Made by a program: the position numbers and the translations under genes
Assembly: GCA_036345935.2 (NCBI GenBank)
Contig: JADWOT020000002.1
Coordinates: 62,001 to 126,000, forward strand
Direction: 5' to 3'
DNA: 64,000 nt
Source: Taenia hydatigena
Lineage: Eukaryota; Platyhelminthes; Cestoda; Cyclophyllidea; Taeniidae
In this document: piece by piece, positions 25,520 through 37,470 of the stretch
Numbering within the stretch: position 1 is the first letter of the stretch
Layout of the letters: every line of letters starts with the position of its first letter
Notes under the pieces: generated by a model
Seen by the model: the letters and a program-made list of their open reading frames with translations, nothing else
Databases searched by the model: none
What the model was told of the DNA's origin: nothing

Positions 25520-28500
25520 GTGAGCATTACTTTATACCTTGGCATTTATCCATGAAAACAAATTCAATTTAGGAACCATCATTTTATGCAATGTCAACTA
25601 TTGTAACAAAAGTTTTTCGTGACAGAAAAAGAACGCAACTTCTACAATCATCGCAAATTAAGCACAAACAAGAAGGCAAGGAATTAAGAAGGAAAAGGCG
25701 AGGTTATTGTGAACGCAAAAGACAAAGACGAAGAAGAGGCAGGTCGCTGTTCCACTTCTTCGGCAAAGCAATAGCCAAAGCAATAGCACTGTCAAGCCTG
25801 TGGTGGCAGGCATTCATAAATTAATCTCTTAGGCGGGTTTAAGTAGTCACTGAAAATTGATGGAAACAAAAGACCACATAGTCAGGCGTCCCGCACTCCT
25901 AAAAATCCTACTGCATTCACATAGAGGATCGCAATGGAGCGGAAAAAGGAGTTAGCGGAAGCCATCATCGTCATGAAGTGGACAGTTATGGGTTCAGATC
26001 TGTCGAGCTACATCGATTTCAGTAACTTGTTCAGTCCTGCTCAACTTCAACTACCTTTCTTACGATTTCAAGCAGCGTGCGGCATCGTTTCACATGCAAA
26101 CCATTAAATGGACGAAACAGGAACATTTTGATTCAATTGCATTCAAACTTCAAAGCTACTCTCCGTTAAAAGCACGGTATTTTCGTGCGTGGATTTTTGC
26201 TAGTTCGTTAGTCTGCATAAGTTCACTTCTATTTGCCAAGAAGCTTCACAGCCACTTTTACCAATGTGTAGGACATTAGTCTCAAATTTATTTAAGCTTG
26301 GTGACATTACTCCATGGTCGCATTCGAATAGAGGTCTATAGATGTGAATGATTGAAAGCTTTTTTGTTTTTAGTTACCCAATTGTTAAATAGAATTGTAC
26401 TAGGAGTGCTGCAGACAGCTGAGTAATCACCAAAATCTTTCGAAAGTGCTATGAAAATGCTTTTGGAGTGGTTTGAGGTCTAGCCTCCTTAACTGATTCA
26501 TTAAGTGTGCAGTTCTTAGGGAAATGTTAAAACTATTTGGTTTGGGGTTACAAACTTGGCTGTATGATTTCTGAATTATTTTTTAATCTGTATTCAACAT
26601 GGACATCATCGAGGCTGCAGACAAGCCTATTCGACTTTTAAATTCACGCTAGGACGCTTACTTCCTAATGCAACTTAGTTTCTTGCCTTGGTTATTTCGC
26701 CATTTTAGAAATCGAACTGTTATAGACTCGGATATATGCAGAGGTCGAACGCAGTTGTCTTTAGATGCGGCTCAGTTAGAAAATTACTCTAAACCTTTTG
26801 AGAATATCAGTGTCCTATAAGGTCTGTGATTTGTGGCTGCCCTGTGTTGATATTACTTCTATCTCTAGACAGAGCCATTTTATATATTTTTGTACAATTA
26901 TTGTTACCGGGAGGCAAATTAGATTTAATTGATTAAAAGCTTTGCTTTTTGAAACAGTCTACCAAAAGCCTTAGTGTGCTTGGCTTTACCGTGCTTATAA
27001 TCAGTTTATTTTAGCTCTACGGCAGGTAATTGCGGAGTAATTATTACGTAATAACATTTGTAGTAGATAATTGGAAACCTTACTCAGACTCACGCTGATT
27101 TTAGCAGCCATTTGACACAGATTCTGCGAAAGAGAATAGCTTATCAATGGAAGATGAGTATTATTTTCACGATCCGTAGCGTACACTTGGATGTTACGTT
27201 GAGAGGAGGCGAGTGAAAGGATGAAATTGCTAACTTATTAACATCTTGATTTTTGTAATGATATTTTGCTTAAGTCTGAGTCCTTATCAACTTTGTGCCA
27301 AGTTCTTATAAGATTACTCGGTTTTTCCTTTGTACGAGAGCTGATGCATTCTATTCATTTCTAGTGCCGAATAAAAGCATTGAATGAGCTCTTCTGAAGG
27401 ATTCAATGCTGCGAAAGCATTCGATTTACCTGCAAACGACTCACATGTAAACCCAAATCCATAACCTACTCCTCGCCTTCCTCTACATACTCTTGAGAGT
27501 GAAGGTAAGCGCCCTATTCCCACATAATTTGCAGGCAGGTCGGACCTTGGTCCCAACATCTCACTGCCTAATTCTTGTAATCCCCTTGTAGGCCATAGCT
27601 ATATCTGTTGGTCTACAACGATGAGCAAGAATGTAAGCTTTCTTCCCTAAAACTGTATGCTCCGTTTTTGCCGCCTATATGCACCTGTCTATTTGCCCGA
27701 GTTTGTGTATGCGTCATTGCTCACTTTTATTTTGCCCTTTTAAAAAGGTCACATTGATTGGTGCCCTATGAAAAGAGGCAGAAATGTGCGTGTGTCTGTA
27801 GTAAGAGGTCACATTTGCTCCATCATCCTCTCCTAGTTTGTTCTTATAGCCAATCGAATCGACAATTTTATCCTGAGAGGAGTGAGATCTCCTTCCATCT
27901 TTCGTTTGATGGCCAGTTGGTAACTCTTTTGATTTCAACTCTTCAATTTTCCAACACTCTATCACCCGTCCATCAACTTACCTCACCACATTTAATTGTT
28001 TATTTCCTCATGAGGCTCTTCTACTTCTTCTTCTATTTCAGAATGAAGACGACATGGCACATGAGACTGGCTAAAGCTCTCATGATAAGTGGAGGCAATT
28101 TGTCTCCTGGTGCCGTCAGTCGAAGCGATGCACTAAGAGTAACAAGTGATGAACTACCCATTGAATCTGTTTTTGATGGTTGTGAAACTTGCAGTCAAAT
28201 GCTGCAGTGCTACCCACTGTTTTCCTTTAGCACTTAAACTTAAATGGCAATATAATGGAGAAAGCGTTATAAAGATTATTTGAATCAACTTAGAAATATG
28301 GAACTAGGCAATCAAGTCAAGCAGACACTGCAGATCTCGGCATACATTTCTGCAAATAGGCTTCTAATCTATCAGTTATGATGAAGCCTACTACTTCTAT
28401 CATGTGTTCTCGATGGAAATCAATGAATGACCTTACGGGTCAGTCATTGAACATTTAAGCAACTAAGGAAGGAGGAACACTATGCTCATGACTACAACAG

Positions 28501-28931
28501 TTCGCAGCCACTCTTATTAACTGTTAGGCAAAATAAGATCACGGGACCGGTGAGCAATCGAGCACCAGTGCTCTGGCCTCGCTTCTTCTCCGAACTAGAA
28601 ACACCCCTTTGGTGGTTTCTTACGAGTACCAAATCAAACAAAAATCACTCCACTGCCAATTAATTAAACAATGAAATCGATCAAATGAAGGCAAAAAGTT
28701 GGAAGTGGACAAACCAAATAAATTCAATTATTCAAATGGTCGATTGGTCAGTTGAATAGTTAAATCTTTAGTCGATGGATTAATTAAAAATTGGGGTATC
28801 ATTCAGCTAGATTGACTCGCTGACTGACTTGATTCTAGGCGCACCGCCGAAAGTACTAGATTAACTTTAAAGATATTTTGAGCTGCAAAATCCCATAAAT
28901 TTTCCCTGCAATCAATTCACCACACCTACAT
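25520..28931. other. Unassigned sequence
   Basis: A 159-codon plus frame at 27758-28237 crosses a pyrimidine-rich tract (ttcttcttctatttcag, ending 28041) that looks like a 3' splice site, but the peptide is not recognisable. A second frame at 28111-28134 reads WCRQSKRC, faintly like the Cys pair of a retroelement integrase. This is too short to call. A basic Lys/Arg-rich plus frame lies at 25591-25824. Confidence 0.4.
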
Positions 28932-31900
28932 TCGCCTCCTTTTTCCTCTTCCTATCCTGATCTGGCTTCGTCTCTGCCCCACTTTCTTATCAACCTCCTC
29001 TGTCATCATTTGTGTGGTTGATATTTCTTCTTCCAGTGGCGATGGCGGAGCGAGAGAATCGGGTCCCATATAAGAAGGTAGTATGTACCGCCAAACCACC
29101 TGCTCATCCAATTCCAACCTCTGGCCCATTGCAGCCAGATATTTATCGCGGGCCACATTCTGAGTCATTATTTTCTGCCGATTCAAGCACGTTACCGTCC
29201 TGGGCTTGTCGATTTTGGTCCCTGAGATTATCATCATTCCATTTGCTGTTGGTAAGGCCTGATTATGTGTGGATGCGATTGATTGGGTGCAATTAGAAAA
29301 ACAGAGGTTCTTACCGACGATTGCATTGAAGGCAGAGTGTAAGACCAAGAGAAACGGATGGCAGAGGGTAGGAGATGGCTGATCCTTGTTTTTTTGACTG
29401 GTGGATTAATTAACTTTAATAAAAACAGCAATTGAGTTGTTCATCTCCCTACATTTCGTCTTTATTTGGCCTGCTATGTCGATTGTAGCTTCTCGCACAT
29501 CTAGATGTCGTGGGAGTATCTGAAGAGTTCTATACTACATTTTGCATACCGGGCAACAAATGAAACATGCATAAAATGAGATGCTGAAGCACTGCTGCGT
29601 CTTGAATAAATTAACCACCTGCTGCGAAGCTCTATATTATTTGCCTAAATATAAACTAGGCACAGTCAAATGTATCTTATCGTAAAATTGCAACAGCACT
29701 TTTCATCTAATCCATATTAATTGCAGTCATATGCACATCAACAATCTAACTAGAGCGGCACTTCTTCCCTTATTCCACCCTAATTGCGATCCATATGGAC
29801 AACGGATTTTACAACAAACGGATGTCTTCCCGTGTGTGTAGAAAATTTTCAGCTAGGACCAAATTATTTATTTTGTCTGCAGCGACATTCAATCCCCTAT
29901 TGCTAGCGAATCTCAGTTTTTGCTACATTTCTTCTATACAGGTTTCGATGCCTAGTTAACATCTACGCGTCCTTACCGCTGGTCCTCCCGCGTGTTTTAC
30001 TTAGTTTCGCATTCATCCTTCGTCCTAACGCTCCACCACTCTCCAGCACTATTACTTAGGTTACACATTCCTCCATACAAGCACACGTCACATCAAGCCC
30101 AATCGAATGAACCCGACAGGATCATGCATAATCCAGTCGTTTGGGTTAACTAAGTAGCTACAGAATTAGAGGTGCTTTCAGGCTAATGCGCGATTCTACC
30201 CACTTATAAGGTGTGCATCTTATGTTTGCAATGACGGTGGTAACCAGCAAGGCGGGAAAAGTTAATGTGCCAGCAAAAGGAGGAGGTAGCTGAAGGGAGT
30301 GACGACTAACTTGGTAAATTGATAGGCATGTGAAGTAACCTTAATGGGAAGTTAGGTTGAATGGGACAGTGTCAGGTGCATTGGTGTTGGATGTGACAGC
30401 CAAGACTAGCGTAGCTCTTCGGTGTGATCCAAGTGGTAGAGCACCGGGAAGTATAGTCGAGGGCTGAGGGTTTAAGTCACTATTTGGGCTTTCTTTCTAT
30501 GTCTCTGGTGCTGTATGTGGTGCGCATATTGTGCAAGGTCTCTGTGTGAGAAGGTGATGAAGGTGCGGTGGTTGAATTCGCACAACGCAACAATTGCGTG
30601 CAGACTCAAGAAAGCAATTTGGCAACTTCTTCTGGAATCACAGGCTGACTGACTTAAGGCTGTGACGAGTAACAAAGCGTAGACAACTTTGCATCGAAAA
30701 ATAAACAATAAAACCAGGCCAATGTTTCAAGAAATAAAAAAAATTGAATTCATTACTAAAAACATACCTTTCGGAAAAGAGTATATCCACTTGTCGAATT
30801 TGCCTATTTTTACCTATGGGACTAGATGCACTTGAAAGAACTATTAAAAGTGTACAAACTTAAGTTGTTGCATCCTGGAACCTCTTTGAAGGTAACAGAA
30901 GGCGTAGTACTGAGGCAGAACACAACAGATGGGATGAAGCTGCTGGCATTTCCCGGAGGCAGCCCACGCGTCCAGGACATAATGGCCATCTATGTGACCG
31001 AAACCAAAACCAGCAATCATTGGACTAAAATTTCCTAATCTCTGCAAATAATGCTTTAAACCAAGGTTATTGGTCACTGTTTGATGATTTATTCTGGGCA
31101 GCGTGGGACTGATAAAATCCTCTCATATACTTTTAATTGTTTGCGGAAATCGCAGGACGCAAGAGTTTGAACGATCAAATTTATTCAGTTATTTTATTGC
31201 TTCTATAACGATTATGACTCTATGCAGGGTGCGACTTAATTAATATCTTAGAGAATTTTCTTCGTCAAGAGGAAAATATCATCTTAAAATTGCACTATTG
31301 ACGTCATTGGTTTTCGTTCATGTATGCTTAGGTCTGCATACACCAACAGTTTTGCTGCGGTGATAGCATGCGATCTTCTGTCTCAGTTCATTTTTCTGAC
31401 GATCATGCTTATTGGAGACGATTTGAAGATGGAAGCGATTCACTTTGATTCAGTGCTTGCCCTTAACAGTTTCAGACGCACAACTAATTCCCGTTTCCTG
31501 CATTCTAAGAGAAAGATAAAAAATAAGCAAAGGTTATAATGCGATTCTGATGCACTCGTTCGGCTTGTCTGTGAAGATGCCTTGTGAACTTAAATCCAAG
31601 CACAAACTCCAACAAGCTTGTTAATAAATTAGTGTTGCTATGATGCTTCAGCCTCATTTAGATGCATGCCCAACAGCTTTTTCAAATTAAAGTAATCGCG
31701 ATATTCTGCTGTTTATGAGGAGCAGTCATTTCTTTAATGCTAAGCAAATAAGGCGTCAAAGGAGGTGATTGGAACTGCATTGGTAATTAAACACGATGCC
31801 ACTGTCCTTTTCCTTTCTAAGCAGACAACGTCGAAAAGGCGATAAGACAATTTTGTATGTAGGATGAAATAACCGTGTACTATGCAAACATGGAAACGAT

Positions 31901-32381
31901 TTATTCGCAATATAACAATACATGGCACATAAATATCCATGAAGTACAAATAGGACAAAGTTTTCATTAATTCATAGCGGTTGGAAGTATGGATATCTGC
32001 ATACTACAGAGCCTAGAGGGGAATTATGCATGATGACCGATCGATGTTGCACTGATAGAACATGCGTGGATTGATAATTAAATATTATGTAGGTGCAATC
32101 GTTAAAGCATAATATGAAGGCGGCATTGTAAAGTAAATCAAGTCCCCTGGTACATTGTGCGGCGAGCTAGCATGATCAAAACCAGTGAATTTATCCCGTG
32201 CGTAGGTGGGCTTGCAGTCGTAGAAATTGAGGGACTTCAGCGTGGATAGATCAGAGTAGATGGACTAAAAGTTGAATGCACTGCCATGCGGTGTGGCATA
32301 GGAGAAGGAAACTGAAGGTAATGGCAGTGTTGAAGGGGAGGTGTGGCTCAGAATATTGGACGAATGTGCCTTGGGTGCAGA
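28932..32381 (+). repeat. Near-identical 3450-bp duplicated block, copy 1
   Basis: Every stretch compared in this block matches 39101-42550 at a constant offset of 10169 with no indels. The one difference noticed is G at 32032 against T at 42201. The right border is sharp: after gtgccttgggtgcaga the copies diverge. The left border in copy 2 is the N gap. Inside lie a tRNA-like head (30417-30491) and open frames that recur in both copies: minus 28926-29348 (140 codons), plus 30826-31038, and plus 31324-31539. None resembles a known protein. The minus 140-codon frame ends in a basic tail (GRGKRRRM), and a second frame over the same bases is also fairly open, so coding status is unresolved. A 580-bp part recurs inverted at 49034-49613. 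Confidence 0.95.
30417..30491 (+). pseudogene. tRNA-derived (SINE-like) head, duplicated copy 1
   Basis: The A-box-like tgatccaagtggtagagca (from 30424) and the B-box-like gagggtttaagtcac (ending 30480) are spaced as in a tRNA gene. The D stem has a mismatch, and the anticodon and acceptor stems do not pair well, so no working tRNA is expected. The arrangement fits a tRNA-derived SINE head or an old tRNA pseudogene. The same sequence recurs at 40586-40660 as part of the large duplication. Confidence 0.45.
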
Positions 32382-34574
32382 CGGAGGTTTGGTTGCCAAG
32401 ACAATGCTGTAATGCCATCTGACGCGATGTCTTCTCGACCTGCAATCAGTTAGCGAGTGATGTTTGTTCACGCCATAACTGACTACATTTTGTAATGTCA
32501 CGGAATGCAATTGGCGAAATCTAGTTAGAGTGCGTAATTGTTTAATTTTGCGTGACAGCTAGGCAATGAGACAAATCACCACCAATCTCAAGAACAGCAC
32601 AATCAAATGGAGTTGCAGGCATAACTGAAGCTCAGATCTAGTAAATTTGAGTACATTAGTGAGTTTGGAAATACTTCGAGATTGGAATAGGTGTATTTAA
32701 AACAAAACTATGTTAACTTACAAGAGCAGATCAACATCAAGGAAAATTTAGGCACTTAACACTCCTCAGATCATCTTATTTCGGCCTCGCTGAGAGTTTC
32801 TCTTTGGTGCAATTGTGCAAAGTCGTGTGAGTCGTACAGTGCGTTATTGACAAACGTTGATAGCTGTGAGTTGCAGACGTGATATCTCACTGACATCCTA
32901 ATAAGCTCCTAATTCTAACGCGTAACACCACATAAGGATCTGTTTTCTGTGCCCATCCCTTTGCCCACTTTGATGTTTGCGCTCATTTGTAGCCCTAGCA
33001 ATGGAATTTGATGCACAAGGGGCCCATAATTTGGGGTCTAATAAGTAAATAACTCAAAGTACAGAAACAAAGAAGCAAAATCCAAGCCAACTACAGCAGC
33101 CGATTCGTGAGTTCAGAATCTCTAAGTCTACGTCAAGCGGATGCTGCGATGTTCAATGCCGCAGGTAAGGAACTGGGATGAAGACGTAATAGGAAGGCCC
33201 TGAAATGCGTTTATGATACCTTAAATATGTAGCCATATAAAAAGGTGCGAAAAATAATTTACTAAATAGTGGCTTAATAAAAGCTGTCACTTAACTGCTG
33301 CGAATGACTGCAGCACATACTGAAGGCGAGACAGTACATACGCCGGTTGTCACAATGTAGGGCATCAGGGGTAGTGGCTGGGTAGACGCAGGATGGCATG
33401 GTAGGTTAGAGGTCCCTTAGACAACTTGAGGTCAGCACGTTGCAATGACAATAACCTAGGCCTAACAGAAGTGGAAAGATATCAAAGAATGTCAGTGGCG
33501 TAATGGGTGTCGTTCGCAAGTTAATGACAATGGTAGTCCTCAGCGGCCGTTCATTGTTGAGCATAGCCATTGGGGCGTCTGCATTACCGCACGTTGAATT
33601 TTGAGTGCATGAGTTGCAGTTGCTGCGATCTAGGACCAAAAATCGATTTGGGCATGTCATCATGGTAAAATGGTTACGGGTTCATTTCTAAATCGTTAAT
33701 TACATTGCGCATCAATGCAAATGAGAAATGTTACTACACTTTTCTTTGCGATAATGCAAATCGCATGGAGAGCAGAGCCTGAAAAAAGCATCCTCCACAG
33801 ACAGGCCCGCTATTATCATAACGGAAAATGGCCTACCATCATGGTTGGTAGTTGCCGATGGCTAATCCACCAAAAATGTGATTAGTCGTAACCTAAGTCA
33901 TCATTCATCGTCTGATAAACTAAATATCAAAACCGCAACCTTTATCGTAGTTTGCTTCTTGCACGTTGCAAGACCACGCCTTATGCACTTAGTTAATTAA
34001 CTTGTGCAAAGAACATAGCTTGTACATCCTCCTGCATCCTTATTTAAATGCACTCGGGGTTTTTCTGGAATACAAATGACATGCCAACTTCATTAAAGCA
34101 TCATTCCTGGTCTAAAGAATCAAGCATTGGTAAAGAAGCAAAATATTTGCCTTAATAAATACGTTGTACGTGATGCAAATGAGCTATGGCCAACCAAGAC
34201 AGAAAAGGCAATTGAAAATCGGCGAATGATAGAAACATGTCGATGCGACCAGCCACCCCGAACGCTATAGTAAGCAAATAGTGCAAAAAGGCATGAATAA
34301 AATCTGTATGTGGAATAACTCTAAATGATGTGAGCTGTGCTGCTTGCATTAAGGCAAGAGCAATAGTTAAAGCAAAACCACCCAAGTTTTACTCAAACCG
34401 ACAGTCACGCAACACATTAGGGATAGTGAAAGCCACACGCCCAAATGATAAACCACGCAAGTACTCAGAGGTGACATCTAAAATGTGGTGCCGAAGCAAA
34501 CAAAATCTCATAAAACTATTATTAAGAGTAAACCTTTGTACATAGTAGATTGCTGACGATACGATAGCGCTTAA
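32382..34574. other. Unassigned sequence
   Basis: Open frames at 33406-33663 (minus) and at 34152-34385 (minus) against 34297-34545 (plus) overlap on opposite strands or are hydrophobic, and match no known family. No RNA gene or repeat was recognised. Confidence 0.45.
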
Positions 34575-35009
34575 ATTAGTTCAAGAAATCGGCAAAGATT
34601 AGAGGAAAGGGCTGTAAGGCAAATTGGTCGTCCACTAGGCAAAGTCAAAGGCGAATGTATCATTTTCGATTGGCTACTAAAACGAAACGATATTTTGGAA
34701 GGCATTGTGCTAGGAGCCTTAGCTGAACCCTTAAACTCTTCCCTCCCAAAGCCTATCCATCCGTCGCACGTATCGTACCATGTGCACCTACAGCTTTGTG
34801 AACAGACACGCTGCATTCAAAACAGAACGTGCAAATTTTTAAGGCATTTGATATTGTACGCACATCTGCTTTGCTTGGCTGCTCTGCCCAGAAACACTTT
34901 CACACTTATCACCCGTCAAAATGACGAATGCAGGATAATCAGGTCCAATTCAATGCACTCTTGCCTTCAAGACCCCTCTGATGTGAGCAAAAGAATCAAA
35001 ATTTATTAG
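34575..35009 (+). CDS. Unrecognised open frame of 144 codons without ATG at its start
   Basis: The frame is open from just after a TAA at 34572 to a TAG at 35007. Its first third has a protein-like mix of charged and hydrophobic residues (for example RQRLEERAVRQIGRPLGKV and DWLLKRNDILEGIVLGALAE), then it becomes Cys/His/Leu-rich. No initiator ATG lies in the front part, so if coding it would be an internal exon or a relic. A minus-strand frame overlaps it (34571-34816). I recognise no domain. Chance opening cannot be excluded in a window this size. Confidence 0.15.
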   Translation: MSSRNRQRLEERAVRQIGRPLGKVKGECIIFDWLLKRNDILEGIVLGALAEPLNSSLPKPIHPSHVSYHVHLQLCEQTRCIQNRTCKFLRHLILYAHLLCLAALPRNTFTLITRQNDECRIIRSNSMHSCLQDPSDVSKRIKIY

Positions 35010-37125
35010 AAACTTATTTTAAAGGAGACCATGTAAATTGATGAACACCTGTGACATCAACAACGTGACATATCTAACGTGCCACACAATTTAGCTTCAA
35101 GGGTTGGGCGAAAGTACACCTTGGTGAAGGCGACTCGACACACAGAAGAATAGGGAATCGTGATGCATATGTTATTGTAAGGGCTACGATTCAGTCCTCA
35201 GTAGCGAATCCAAAGTTTCATAGTTTTACTAATTGGTATGATTTCGAGAAAATTCTATCGGAATCCGGCAAGATAAGTAAATGCAATGTAAAAAGTATCA
35301 GACAGCGACCAGTGGTCACTGTAAATGGTAAAACCCGTAGTTGTGTACCGTGGTTACATGCATTTTAACTAAGCCAATTCGTAAAGGTGTAATCACTCCG
35401 TGAGATTTTCCTGTACTTGGTTTGCCTGAAATCCCGTGCACAGGTTTTTAATCTCTGATCATGTAATTGTGTATTTCTCTTCAAAAAGTGGCCAAAGGGC
35501 ATGCAAGTAGGTCTCGAGATCAAATAGGGAAGTTGAGAAGGTGAGGAAGTAAAATTACGGCAATATTCCAGCACAGCAGTCTGCTGCATTTACATCTTCA
35601 ACCCACCGCTCAGCTAGGGTGGGGAATACGCTTACCACAAAGACAATAAACAGTGCGGTATCCATATGTCCTGCTTGAGACGCACAGCATAATTTCGCAA
35701 TGAACGCAAGAGCACCATGTAGTAATATCGCTAAGGAAAGTTTTCTAACACTTTAGTTGTTCAACATGCTGCATCAATTTATGAATGTTTTTGGAGTAAT
35801 AAGGTGGCATTGAAGTCCACACTTGACATTTTCCGCTCTAAAGCCCACCCATATCTGTAGTTCAAAACGTCAAAAGCGCTTTTTTGTTTTTTTTTTGTAA
35901 TTAAGCTTTTTAACGAATCGCTGCAGAATGTTGCCCATGGTTAAATAAATCACTACCCCAATGCATTTGACAGAGCGAACAACATTGGTGTTACACCTAC
36001 ACAGACATGTCATCGCTCACAATTATATTGAATGTCTCCTTGCTTTGAGAAAGGTAGCAATCACCGGTTTCCTTGACTTTCACAGTGAGATGGTCCACTT
36101 TAAGGTTGTCAGTTGAGATGCTATGGATGTAAAATGGTTTCGATCGTATTTTTGTCCACTTAGCTGCGAAGACACCGTGGCCTAATGTCAAATCCATTTC
36201 CAGCGGTGTCTGCGTTACTATTCTGAAGAAAAGCATAGCACAAGCCTCAGAGAGTAGCCACAGACTATCTTGATTGCTTCCCTATGTTCCGTTCTTATTC
36301 TGTTTCCATAGTGATGCACAATTTATTCCAAGACACGTATACAACAACACCAGTAGTGGGCATTACTCCTAGGTATATGCTCAGCTCCACTTATCAAAAC
36401 TTCGTGGGATGTGTAAGGAGAGGGTAGGCAGCAACGTACAAGGGGAGCATTGCAACGCGTTGCTTTTCTTTCGGAGTATCCAACGTAAAATAAATTCTTC
36501 TTAACGAAGCATCCTGGCTATGTGTCTACACATGCATCTTTCCATGCAAGCATGACCTACAACGTCCCATAAGGAAAACTGGACCGGCAAGTTATGCCTT
36601 CAGTTTGATTTATTTTATCGAATTATCTGTTTAATGTGAGACAAAAACAACTGAACTGCTGCTGGTCCTACTTCTAGGTGCACTTACAAGTATTCGCAGC
36701 ACAATACCGTAATTTAACCAGCAATAATAACATGGTGCAAAAGTTTGGTTTAGAATGTGTGGTATCTTTCTGACCAGGAGGTCAATATGATAATTTGCAA
36801 AAACAGGCAAAATGCAATTTAGCTCGTCATCAATATTACAGAGTAAAAATGGATGTAATGACAAGAACCTCGCGACAGGTCTGTCTACGCATTCTTTCAG
36901 CCAAAACCTGTACCCATAACCTGAATCGGTTTTGCAGCTTTATGACCCGCTTGTCACTCCTTGCACTGCCATATTATCCTAGCTCCATCTTTACCTTCCA
37001 TTAATGCGGTCTGGTGCATTCGATATGCAAGTCTCTGATCACCTCTGTTGCTGCCACTATCTGCTTTCCGAGACCTGGTTTACCGTGCCTTATGTAGCAT
37101 GCAAAACCAACATTGAGACGCATGA
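35010..37125. other. Unassigned sequence
   Basis: A T-rich run lies near 35878-35897. Minus frames at 35365-35589, 35997-36236 and 36631-36864 are unrecognised. The last 100 bases, upstream of the zinc-finger tract, carry in the zinc-finger frame a possible remnant of an earlier finger (C, NQH and QRH residues between stops at 37114 and 37123). This is too degraded to annotate. Confidence 0.4.
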
Positions 37126-37470
37126 CAACGGCATGAAAACAGCATCGTCTACTTCTCTACACCTCTTGACGAAGTGAACGGTAATGGAGTGAATGAGGAA
37201 GGACAAAGGATTTGGCGATGCTTAGAGTGTAAGAAAGCATGTACCAGCTCCGTCTCTTTACGAATGCACCAGCAAAGTCACTTGCGCGTGTGGAAATGTT
37301 TTTTCTGTGATTAGGTATCATGGCGCAGGTAAATCCTCCAGGAAAGAGAAAGAAAGAGGAAAGCAAAAGGAAAGCTCTTCTTCTGTCTAATCTGCAAGCC
37401 TGTCTTTTTCGATCGGTCGAACATGTCACGGCGCATGCAGACACACACGACGGCGAAAAGCTGCCGCTGA
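37126..37470 (+). pseudogene. C2H2 zinc-finger tract, three fingers in one frame, broken by stops
   Basis: Tandem C2H2 fingers normally belong to DNA-binding regulators. Finger 1 (37219-37281) is complete: C-LE-C, 12 residues (KKACTSSVSLRM), H-QQS-H. Finger 2 starts on schedule with WKCFFCD (Cys at 37297 and 37306) but has stops at 37312 and 37330, and Arg where both His should be, inside a purine-rich run. Finger 3 (37384-37446) reads C-LI-C, 12 residues (KPVFFDRSNMSR), then Arg-MQT-H; only the first His is lost (CGC for CAC). The frame ends at TGA 37468. All three fingers share one reading frame without indels, and the Cys spacing is regular, so chance is very unlikely. An alternative is that the stops lie in a small intron (acceptor-like ttttttctgtgattag, donor-like cag|gtaaat), but the missing His residues favour decay. 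Confidence 0.75.

Noticed and set aside
28081..28146. Frame reading WCRQSKRCTK, like the Cys pair of a retroelement integrase zinc motif
   Set aside because: Only one Cys of the pair is present, the His spacing is wrong, stops surround it, and no other integrase part is nearby.
27758..28237. 159-codon plus-strand frame
   Set aside because: Crosses a likely polypyrimidine tract, has no recognisable domain, and is equally explained by composition.
30472..30708. HRDL in a minus-strand frame, like a protein kinase catalytic loop
   Set aside because: No DFG, APE or other kinase motif in the surroundings; chance.
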